Assembly: GCA_950022655.1 (NCBI GenBank)
Contig: OX465580.1
Span: 122,247,016-122,311,015, forward strand
Direction: 5' to 3'
DNA: 64,000 nucleotides
Source of the DNA: Alentia gelatinosa
Lineage: Eukaryota; Annelida; Polychaeta; Phyllodocida; Polynoidae
This document shows positions 11,701-19,929 of this stretch, piece after piece. The translations under genes and the position numbers were made by a program. Within the stretch, counting starts at the first letter, position 1; each line of letters starts with the position of its first letter. The notes under the pieces were generated by a model, which saw only the letters and a program-made list of their open reading frames with translations, did not search any database and had not been told where the DNA came from.

Positions 11701-12350
11701 AAAAGCAAAACATATAGAACTAGTCATGAATGGTCTACATCTACTGTCACTGAGATCAAATTTAATCCTTCTTCATAGCAGGATTAAATTTGATCCTGAC
11801 TTGATCCTGTTTTGAACCCCAAAACAGGATGAACATTGTCTTAGAAACCCGACTTGATCCCATCAGAGCGACTGATCCTAAAGCAGGCTCAAAACAGGCT
11901 CAACTCGGGCTCAAAACGTCTTAGAAACCGGGGCCAGGTACCCCCACGCCACTACTCTATGATTTCTGACACTGATCTGAAGCCCAGATTCGCCACTGAG
12001 CGATAATTGGGGATGTTTTTATTCATTCTGAGTAAGGGATGTCTTCCTTCCACTATTTGTCATGAAACAACTACTCTATGAAATTATGAATACATAAAAT
12101 GTATAGAAGAACATAATAAAGCAATTCATTAAGCTGATAAGTATCAATTGTGCCTCACCTCAACTCTGTATGACTTGTCACGCTGAGAGGCCTGGATTAC
12201 AGCAGAAACCACCTTTGACTCTGGTTCAAATAAAAACTTTAAAACATGGTTTGCATCCACAGCATCCTCCGATTTTCGCCTCATCTTTGTTTTTTGCTCC
12301 CCATTCTCAGATTCAGTGTATTTCCCCCAGTAAAGCAGAGAGAAAGCCAT
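5727..12350 (-). CDS. SWIM zinc finger and YqaJ-type nuclease, 8 exons, 436 aa, intact
   Basis: Exons in coding order are 12350-12159, 10907-10810, 10362-10246, 9643-9567, 7943-7679, 7212-7076, 6641-6444 and 5953-5727. All seven introns have GT/AG ends and the phases fit, giving 1311 coding bases with no stop. Residues 78-89 (CQCPLGQYQCHH) are a CxC...CxH SWIM zinc finger, a nucleic-acid or protein binding module. Residues 230-420 are a YqaJ exonuclease-like domain: RKYRLTSSNFG, Glu 278 in WGTSHE, GASPDG with Asp 310, EVKCP with Glu 338 and Lys 340, and YYHQVQGQLHL with Gln 380 and Gln 384. These are the nuclease metal-binding and core residues of the family. The start is the ATG at 12350, which opens exon 1. 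The partner transposase is convergent. The protein probably assists ISL2EU transposition, but its exact step is unknown. Domestication by the host is an alternative. Confidence 0.85.
8100..9335 (+). mobile_element. 5'-truncated APE-type LINE in intron 4 of the YqaJ gene
   Basis: The insertion begins within the fingers/palm region of a reverse transcriptase (a decayed PQG...GPLLF-type segment at about 8100-8160 with one stop), continues through the YADD box and the C-terminal domain, and ends in a 3' UTR with an A-run of about 22 at 9311-9332. It lies on the strand opposite to the host nuclease gene, between exons 5 and 4. 5' truncation and poly-A tail are the usual result of target-primed reverse transcription. 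The exact 5' junction and target duplication were not resolved. It belongs to the Jockey/CR1/I group in a broad sense. Confidence 0.75.
8166..9032 (+). pseudogene. LINE reverse transcriptase, C-terminal fragment
   Basis: The open frame of 288 codons starts just upstream of the RT active-site box YADD (residues 19-22, in GCLLYADDTVLF) and continues through the thumb motif NKLTINTDKTKIVLF, the YKYLGM motif and the YKTMILPLLDYGDVLY motif common to non-LTR RT C-termini. It ends at TGA 9030-9032. The endonuclease and the N-terminal RT motifs are missing, and the in-frame sequence before 8166 contains a stop, so it is dead on arrival. The long intact frame suggests the insertion is fairly young. 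Confidence 0.8.
11740..11950. repeat. TTGATCC / AACAGGAT-rich imperfect hairpin repeat
   Basis: TTGATCCTGTTTTG at about 11803 is followed by CAAAACAGGATGA at about 11820, a short inverted repeat. Related GATCC and CTTAGAAACC motifs recur up to 11930. It lies in intron 1 of the nuclease gene and looks like a decayed MITE. Confidence 0.35.
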
Positions 12351-12720
12351 CTTCTTTGTGTGGGGTGATGCTGTGTTCAGTGTTAAGCTGCAGACACTGT
12401 GCGCTGTTGGTATCCGGAAGTAACTCTCCGTGTTCTCTCGCGAGATTCACTTTGGCTCGCTATAGCTTCCAATTGCGGGCTCATATACAATATGTGCGGA
12501 ACAGCTTCCCTCGAAAAGCTCCTTCAGAATTGCCATCATCTGCTCACGACAGGTTGTTTGTGTGGTCTACCCTTACCCAGGCCTCGCGTGACTCTCTCTG
12601 ATTCCTATCTGACGAACCCGAGATGGTAACTCAATTGATCTCAATTTCCCGAGTAAACGAAGAACAACGTATGAGCTGCTCTTTATAGGAGAACCAAGGT
12701 CGGTCTAGTTACCATCTGGA
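12351..12720 (-). promoter_or_regulatory. Presumed 5' flank of the SWIM-YqaJ gene
   Basis: These bases lie just upstream of the nuclease start codon, so promoter and 5' UTR should be here. I see no convincing TATA box. ORFs at 12170-12629 on the other strand overlap exon 1 antisense and have no recognisable domain. Confidence 0.25.
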
Positions 12721-14130
12721 GAGCACACACTTTGTCAGGCAGTTGTAATCATCGTGTACGGAGACCAAGTCGCGCGAGTCCAAAGTTTCCTACATTGCTT
12801 ATGTATGAGAACTGCAGGAACTGACATGCAATAACCATAAAGGTACTCAGTAGGCCAGTGCTACTGTACACACCATCCCCACACCCTTGCTAGTTACAGC
12901 GGACCCCCTCGTAGTGCCATCCTCCTCCACACGTCCCTGATTTCGAATAATGGTCGAGCATATTGGGGACCACACCATAAGCCTATGCATGATTCACGTT
13001 AAAAGCTCGTTTTGTTTTTTGGAAGTACCGATGGGTAAATAACTCCCAAACATAGGTGAATCATCGTTATAGGAGCAGTTTGCCGACATCGTACTACGAG
13101 GAAACGTAGTCAGTGAGCCCGTTCGAGGTCTTGCAGAGGGAAGTATCTTTTTTTTTTATAAGAGTTTTATTAGAGACGAAAAAGGTTCACATGAGAGTAC
13201 AATGACCTTCAACTGATTCCGTCTACATCCAGATCAGACAAACAAATCAAGAGTAATCAGAACATATGCAGAGCATACAGTCTGATAAGACATACAGGGA
13301 GCTGTTTCAAAACGTGGGTCAGGTCTATGGTTTCGAAACAGCCCCCAGGTCAGGAGATACACAAGGTATTTGGGTTACAACACGCAGACAACTTCCTAAA
13401 ATGGAATCTAATACGACAAAAGACTGACAAGGGAATCGCTACGGGTTCACTCACTACGGTTTTTTTTTTATTAACATACACCTAAACACAGGAAAAACAT
13501 CTCTCATGTAATGGCGAAGTGCACTATGGGTACGGTGCATTCACTACGTCTCAGTGAGCCAGAACATTATCATATTACACCCCTAACAGCGGTTAGTATT
13601 TCATAGACATTTCGCCATATGTGCATGATAATACATAGAAGGCAATACAAAATAGTTCTAGACAATTGTTCGTCTCATACTCTAGGGTGAACTTAAACTT
13701 TTTTTTCATATTTCTCTTGTTGGCACTTGCTATTATGACGATAATGTTCGGTATTTATTTAGTTATCCTCTTGGCATGCCTTTTATGGATGCAGTGCTAC
13801 GGAATGGCAGCAGTCTTCACAGGTGTTGTTGGCAGTGTCGCCCTCATTAGGACCATAGTTTCACCAGTTCTAAATCTTTTGGATGAGATTTTCTCCACCA
13901 GTTCTCTTTTGTGGATGAGATGTTAATACAATTTTATCTGGCCATGCTAACCAATGCAATCATGTAAAGATACGAAAATTTCACTTAAAAAAAAAAAAAA
14001 TTTCGAGGAACGTTAGGACACTCAAGACGACCGCATTTGTCCTTTGAATATTATTGTGAATATATACACATTATTACCCACCGATTACGGAGTCTCCATA
14101 GGAAATGTATAGGGCACCTGGAATAAGCTA
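12720..14130. other. No gene seen; AT-rich non-coding DNA
   Basis: Only a T-run at 13149-13158, a second one at 13460-13469 and an A-run at 13986-13999 stand out. The T-run at 13149 followed by a unique-looking stretch could be the 3' end of a minus-strand retroposon. The hydrophobic ORF at 13666-13926 has no family resemblance and is probably chance. Confidence 0.4.
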
Positions 14131-14133
14131 CCT

Positions 14134-14415
14134 GGGACCTGTTTCACTAGTTTGTGACATGTCTGTGACACCATACAGACATTGGGGTTGTCTAGTTTCG
14201 TAATAACGCAAGTAGCTGCGATTAGGTAAAAACAGACCCCAAACATAAGAATTAGACAAATCTACACATCATGGACCTGTTTCACTAGTTTTGTGACAAA
14301 AGTGTTAGTGCAAGCAACAACGGACAAAACAAAGTCTAATGTCTAGTTCTTGTGAAACTGGACACACCATCTAGACGCCATCTAGACATGTCATGAAACT
14401 AGTGAAACAGGTCCC
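14134..14415. mobile_element. GGGACCTGTTTCACTAG MITE, copy A
   Basis: The copy starts GGGACCTGTTTCACTAG and ends with the reverse complement, CTAGTGAAACAGGTCCC. The termini extend into a longer inverted repeat that includes GTGACATGTC. A third, internal terminus-like sequence is at 14275-14300 (GGACCTGTTTCACTAG), so the copy is itself composite. No coding capacity is seen. Four further copies occur in the window, at 33661, 42537, 50282 and 53296. Confidence 0.7.
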
Positions 14416-15069
14416 TGGAGATCCTGGCATGTCAGAATCTCCTGCAAGAGGACACTCCGTAATAGGTGAGTAACAAAACGTCCGTGGCATGATCTCAGTT
14501 TGTAAATAACCTTCACTATACAGCTATCGTTTGTACCTAGTCTCTTAAAAATCTCAGTTCCCTGATATCTATTTACATGATGGAAGTTACAAGTTAACAC
14601 ACTTTGACTAGGTTCCAACCTAACTATTGATTAAGGGATCAGATATAAACTTGAATATGTAGACATCACAAAATATATGAGTTATTACTGTAGTTCTTTT
14701 ACTTCATCTTCTGATACGCAAGATCCTGGGCCCTGTTTTTTAGTCAAGATTATCTTAGGCTAAGACCGTCTTAAGACAAAAGTGTGCTATAGACAAGATA
14801 TCTTAGAGGATCTTTGATATATCTTGGGCTGAGACGACTTAGGGGCGTCATAGCTGTCTATTAGTCAAGATTATCTTGAGATATCTTAGCTCAAATTGGC
14901 TCCAAAACGGTCTCAGCCCAAGACAAGGTTGGAGGTGTCCTAGAGGTGTCTTAGAGGTATCTTATGGCCATGTGACCACATGAGAACAAGAAAGCAAGAT
15001 GCTCCTGTCACTCAACAGTCCGCACTCAACAGTCAGCACTCAACAGTCCGCACTCAACAATCCGCACTC

Positions 15070-16020
15070 AACACTCCACACCTGCACCGAACCCACACCA
15101 CACCAACAACCACCCCTGCACCCACCGCCACACCCATCCCCACACCCACACCTACAACCACACCCACAACCACACCCACATCCACAACCACACCCACCCC
15201 TGCACCCACATCCACAACCACACCCACAACCACAACCACAACCACACCCACAACCACACCCACATCCACACCCACATCCACCCCTGCACCAACCCCACAC
15301 CCATCGCCACACCCATCGCCACAACCACATCCACACCCACACCCATCCACACACCCACATCCACAACCACACCCACACCCACAACCACAACCACAACCAC
15401 ACCCACAACCACACCAACACCTACAACCACACCCACGACCACAACCACACCCACACCCACAACCACATCCACACCCACACCCATCCCCATCCCCACACCC
15501 ACATCCACAACCACACCCACACCCACAACCACAACCACACCCACACCTACAACCACACCCACACCCACGACCACAACCACACCCACACCCACACCCAAAA
15601 CCACACCCACAACCACACCCACACCCTCAACCATAACTACACCAACAAACACCAACACACCCACACCCACAACTACAACCACAACCACATCTACAGCCCA
15701 AACCACACCCACAACCACAACCACAACCACGCCCACAACCACACCCACACCCACAACCACACCCACAACCACACCCATAGCCACACCCACAACCACAAAC
15801 ACAACCACACCCACAACTACAACCACAACCACATCTACAGCCAAAACCACACCCACAACCACACCCACACCCACAGCCACAGCCACACCCACAATCACAA
15901 TCACAACCACAACCAGAGCCACAACCACAACCACAACCACATCTACACCCACAAACACAACCACATCTACAGCCAAAACCACAGCCAAAACCACAACCAC
16001 AACCACACCCACAACCACAC
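15070..16020. repeat. (CCACAA/CCACAC)n minisatellite, about 0.95 kb
   Basis: The sequence is built almost wholly from hexamers CCACAA, CCACAC and CCATCC or CCCACA, arranged in irregular higher-order blocks. A block of about 130 bases containing ACATCTACAGCC recurs at about 15680 and 15830 and again near 15960. Reading frames through it give THNHTH- or PTPT-type low-complexity proteins on + and V/G or C/G repeats on -, which I do not regard as genes. Confidence 0.85.
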
Positions 16021-16039
16021 CACAACAAAATTCTTTTCA

Positions 16040-16150
16040 CCTTTTCTAGGTGAAAGTGATGTGCTAGCACCGGGGTTTGAACACCCTACCTCCAGCACAA
16101 TTGCCGGATGCCTTACCTATGTCTCCACAGAGTTGGGTGATGCAATACAC
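16040..16150 (-). ncRNA. tRNA-like segment (possible SINE head)
   Basis: On the minus strand the sequence has an A-box-like TAGGTAAGGCATCCGG and, about 35 bases later, a B-box-like GTGTTCAAACCCC, with the following GGTGCTAGC as a possible acceptor end. The spacing fits a tRNA-derived promoter. I could not form a clean acceptor stem, so this is a tRNA-derived relic at best. Confidence 0.3.
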
Positions 16151-16389
16151 TCCTGAGACCCCAATATAACTTGATATGACTGTACCCAGTGCTGGAGCTG
16201 GTATCCGGCAAGAGTAGAATTATAGAATCTAAGATAGTTCTATATTTGTCTCAAGATCTACCGTGGCGCACCAAGACCTTTTCTATAGGACAGCAGCCAT
16301 CTTTTGTCTTGAAAAAATGTCTTAGATTCTTTAGGATATCTTCGCAGATCTCAGCCCAAGACTCTCTTGACTAAAAAACAGGGCCCTGG

Positions 16390-18130
16390 TATATTACTGT
16401 AGAAGTTGCCTGTATTAGCCATAGACAGAGAAAACCTAAAAGTGTACTTAAGCTCTTCCGTTGAAATTTAAGAATAAAGTTCTCTGCCATCAAACCTTAG
16501 AAGTGTTTACCACATGGTGAGATACCGATTAGGCAAAAACATATTCAGGTACAGAGAAGATAGAATACATTTGACAGAAATTCAATTTACGGAAATGCCA
16601 ACATTGACAGATACTGAGAACATGCTAAATATGCTATGGACTCGTACGATTTAGAAATGTCTATCAATATGATTTATCTACGTAGTAGTTGTTGGTTTCG
16701 ACTATTTCGCAATCATCCTATAGATCTATACGGATGTTGTATATATAGATAGTCTCACAGTAGGTTTATTTTATTCCTTGGTAGCAAATCAAACATTTTG
16801 TCTTCTTACAAATATACTTTTACGATCTATTTTTGGTTGACGTGTTTATCTTCAATTTCTCCATCATGGGGAGTTCTTCCAATTGAAACAATGCCTGTAG
16901 ATACATAAGCTCCGAACAAGGTTGATTCAGTGCACAGTATGTTTCAACAGTATTTTTGTCATTATCATGCATCTTCCTTAAATCACCAAAAACTACATAA
17001 ACCTAATGACATTGACATAACGACTTACACCAGACAGACATCTAGTGATTAATAGGCCTTTTTCCGTAGGCCGGTGTCGCACCTTATCTCCCTAGCTACG
17101 CCAAGGCTGAAGCCAAACAGTCACTTGGCAACGTATTCCTCAGCATTGGATCACTCAGTATATGAGCCTAATACGATCATTAGACCCATGTATCTCATTT
17201 TCAGAGAAATAACAATGATTTCATCGTATTCTATGGTATTCCAGCTACAATTTGATGTATCATACATGCATATCACCTCAATGATACTTTAGGTATACCT
17301 TAGATAACACAGGGACACCAAAACTGCATACACACTAATACATTGGCAGGCCTAGCTATATTATGCTTATCTTTTTCCAAGTTAAAACCAAGATGATTAT
17401 CAACTATAAAGTTTAGACAGCCAAGACTCGTTAATACAATGCCCTAGTTTGCTCCAACAATCTAATCTGTCAAAAAACAACACTCCTGTAATCACACCCA
17501 CCGTTCACACTTTAGGTGTGATTGCTGTTTGTCTCTATATACAAGCCGCCTGACTCGGCCGTGTTTGTCCGAGCGGCCGCGTATCTAGAGAGTGGGCCGT
17601 TAGGCGGCGCTGAATGGCAACACCTGTATTGGGGCCGACGTGAGCAAGTATAAAGAGGACGAGCGGGAAGCGTGACTGTGTCGCCATCTGAGACTTACCA
17701 AGGGGCGGTTTGATAATCTAGGGTCGAACATGAAGACTTTTTTCTGTATCTCGTACCAGGGTTATCATTTGATGATATCTAAGTTAGTTCGCTAAGACAG
17801 TCTTAGCCATTATTAAGGTCGTCCATTTATAGTTGAATAAAGTTGACCCACATTTCTATTTTTATTGGTTTTATCCTGGGCAGACATAGGTAGCATCACC
17901 TGTTTGAGTGTCCTTATTGTCCCTAGATCTCCTTGGTGTAACGAAACATGTCTTTTGTGCGAGTCTATATATTATTCAATGGACCCCGGGATCTTCCCCT
18001 GGTTTCAAGCGACCATGCCACAGGTCGGAGTTGCAGGATCGATGTCGTTACAGATCATTGCTCCCGTTGACTTTCGTTCAAAATAGTGTTTCCACCCACC
18101 CTCCCTACAGTAACAAAAAATGGGATAGGG
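16390..18130. other. No gene seen; AT-rich DNA with one dispersed repeat
   Basis: Nothing codes convincingly here. The interval 17699-17855 is a dispersed repeat listed separately, and a GC-rich patch at 17545-17660 has no identifiable function. Confidence 0.4.
17699..17855 (+). repeat. Dispersed repeat, second copy at 34176-34325
   Basis: Both copies share GATAATCTAGG/GATAGTCTAGG near the start, then CTTTTTTCTGTAnCTCGTAC, GGGTTATC, CTAAGACAGT and a terminal GTTGAATAAA. The AATAAA near the 3' side suggests the 3' part of a retroposon or an old gene-like transcript. Confidence 0.45.
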
Positions 18131-18440
18131 GTTCTCATTGCTGAGTTTTTTTTTTTTTACCTTTTCAGATACTCTATCTACGTTTCAAACTCGAGGTATT
18201 GCAAAAATACACAATATTGACTGGTTTCAGATTCAAACAGCCGTATGCTCCGAGGATTAATATCCGAGCGTATGCGATAAGCATACGGCCGCTTCTATCT
18301 GAAACCAGTCTATATCGTATTGTTTTTCCATCTTTTCAGGTGGCCTACTGATATTAGTTAATTTAGGTGCGCACTATTTTTTCATATGCACTATTATTTC
18401 GTATACGCCGGCTTCTACAACCCAGAGCATACAACGTAAA
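18130..18440. mobile_element. Hairpin element (TGACTGGTTTCAGAT / GTATGCTCCG family), copy 1
   Basis: The stem at 18213-18315 pairs TGACTGGTTTCAGAT... GCCGTATGCTCCG with GCATACGGCCGCTTCTATCTGAAACCAGTC. The flank to 18440 (ATACGCC...AGAGCATACAAC) is the reverse complement of 23035-23100, so this copy and the one at 23030-23310 are inverted relative to each other. No coding capacity is seen. Confidence 0.6.
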
Positions 18441-19287
18441 ATGCCCTTTATTTTCTTCATATTTTCATATTTATACATTGATGTACACCCTCCGATAGAT
18501 GTAGTTTGTTTCTGGAAGCTAAACATAAATTTCGCCCTATTTAGTACCTTTTCACAGTTTTATTCCTTATATCTTTAATACCAGACGAGATTCTCAATGC
18601 TGTATTGATAAGAATTTGGAATTCATTCCTAAAAAGGTAATGCATCATAGATAAAATCACAATATTCCAATATGTCTGTGTCATCGTCTAAAATCTAAGA
18701 ACAAATACTGACACCCAAGGCTTCTCGCTAGGGCTGTGTTCAAAACAACTACAAACTTGCTTGAAATGCAAAGAAGGTCTCCTTATTTTAGAAAATACCC
18801 CACAGAAATCCCCCCCACAAAACCTACCTGTGTGAAGATAAGCTCATCACACACAGGGCACATCGTACTGTCACAATGCGCTAATCACATCATGTACTAA
18901 TAATGTTGTGTCACTATATGGCAGCTCTTCTCTCGTCGACCACAGCAGCGGGCTAAGGACGTCACAAACAGGAATAATGACGTCATGATGGCCCCTCACG
19001 CACGTAAATCTACGACAAACGAGGTTCTTTGTAGAAGGCATTGTCTTTGAGGAGAGGAACTACAATCAGACCGCTCCTCGCCACACTCGCTGCCGTATGA
19101 TAGATGACCACCCACCAATATCAGCAGGATCAATGCACGCCACACTGCCAACCCTTTAAAGGCATATATCGGACAATTTGGCTTCAAAATATTAAAATTG
19201 ATGTCAATCTCCTGGAAATTTAATATGATGATCTTCAAGAGTTATTGAACACATATTTAAATTGGAAATTGGGGGTCACCCTGCCAG

Positions 19288-19375
19288 TGTCGGGGTCGGG
19301 TTAGTCGAGCAGTGGTGTGTTCGGTTTGCACTACAGGACACGGGTGTTAATCCTCACTGCACGAACCATACCGCT
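19288..19375 (+). ncRNA. tRNA-like segment (possible SINE head or tRNA relic)
   Basis: GGTTAGTCGAGCAGTGGTG resembles a tRNA A-box region and GGGTGTTAATCC a B-box region about 35 bases later, with CACTACAGG where the anticodon loop and arm would be. The upstream words GTCACCCTGCCA also occur near 55055 in front of a similar GGTCGGGTACGAGG stretch. The fold was not confirmed. Confidence 0.3.
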
Positions 19376-19379
19376 TTAC

Positions 19380-19870
19380 ATATGTATGCGAAACGCATCT
19401 AACAGTAGGATTTTGCGTCTAGAAGTTAGACCTGTTATCCGTCTCGTAGACGCCTTATCTAGTGGCGTATATACATGTCCATGGTGCGGTCTCATAAATA
19501 CGTCATATATACGCCTGATTCCGTTGTATATACACCAACATCCAATAGTTCCCATCTTTGCAACTTGGGGACACTACTGGTAGCATATTCATGCTAAATA
19601 AGTCTGTATTATATGAAAGGGGTAGAGGGTTGGGTTGGGAGGTCGCGGGTGGCGGGTCAGTGTTGGTGCATCCTCTACCAACACCCACAGGATGGGGCGG
19701 GCTGCGGGTCGCAATTTTTTTTTGGTATCATATATACGCCTGGCGTATATATATTGCGCAGAGTATGTTTTATCTTAAATACGCCAGGCGTGGGAGACAG
19801 CCAAGTCGCGCACGTCTACATATGGAAACTGTCTCGTAGACGCCCAAAACGCAGACGCATATAAGAGGTG
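19380..19870. repeat. Cluster of GCGTATATA / TAGACGCC inverted words
   Basis: The words GCGTATATA, TATATACGCC and GTAGACGCC recur at about 19445, 19467, 19503, 19510, 19733, 19741, 19833 and 19923. TATATACGCCTGGCGTATATA at about 19732 is a near-perfect palindrome. It looks like a nested or decayed hairpin MITE. No gene is supported. Confidence 0.45.
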
Positions 19871-19929
19871 TATACAAGTATAAACAGGCCACGATACAGC
19901 CGATATGTGCGTTATCGCGATGGCGTATA

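Larger units (their letters stand above)
1..12700. mobile_element. ISL2EU-like (PIF/Harbinger-related) DNA transposon, two convergent genes, left end outside window
   Basis: The stretch holds a + strand DDE transposase ending at 5320 and a - strand SWIM/YqaJ nuclease gene ending at 5727, so the two stop codons face each other across about 400 bases. Known ISL2EU transposons encode exactly these two proteins, a Harbinger-related transposase and a YqaJ-like nuclease, which is why I group them. The left terminus must lie before base 1 because the transposase N-terminus (normally a THAP DNA-binding domain) is missing. I could not identify terminal inverted repeats, and the right limit near 12.7 kb is only a guess upstream of the nuclease start codon. 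Younger insertions (a LINE and a MITE) lie inside introns. Alternatively the nuclease gene could be an independent gene beside a Harbinger copy. Confidence 0.6.
14728..16386. mobile_element. MITE-like element with 22-bp TIRs carrying a CA-rich minisatellite
   Basis: The left end starts GGGCCCTGTTTTTTAGTCAA and the right end is its reverse complement, ending TTGACTAAAAAACAGGGCCC at 16386. The subterminal regions on both sides are rich in CTTAG, GATATCTT and CTTGGGCTGAGA motifs, giving further inverted similarity. The middle is occupied by the minisatellite 15070-16020 and a tRNA-like segment. No transposase is present, so this is a non-autonomous element. Confidence 0.65.

Noticed and set aside
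13666..13926. Hydrophobic 86-codon ORF resembling a membrane protein
   Set aside because: T-rich DNA gives Phe/Leu/Ile-rich frames by chance; no start context or homologous family was recognised.
14980..16156. Long ORFs (up to 385 codons) of His/Thr/Asn/Pro repeats and their minus-strand Gly/Cys/Val shadows
   Set aside because: They are read straight from a hexamer minisatellite; any frame of it stays open. No non-repetitive domain is present.
19380..19870. CRISPR-like spaced repeats
   Set aside because: The words are short, in both orientations and irregularly spaced; the window is eukaryotic.
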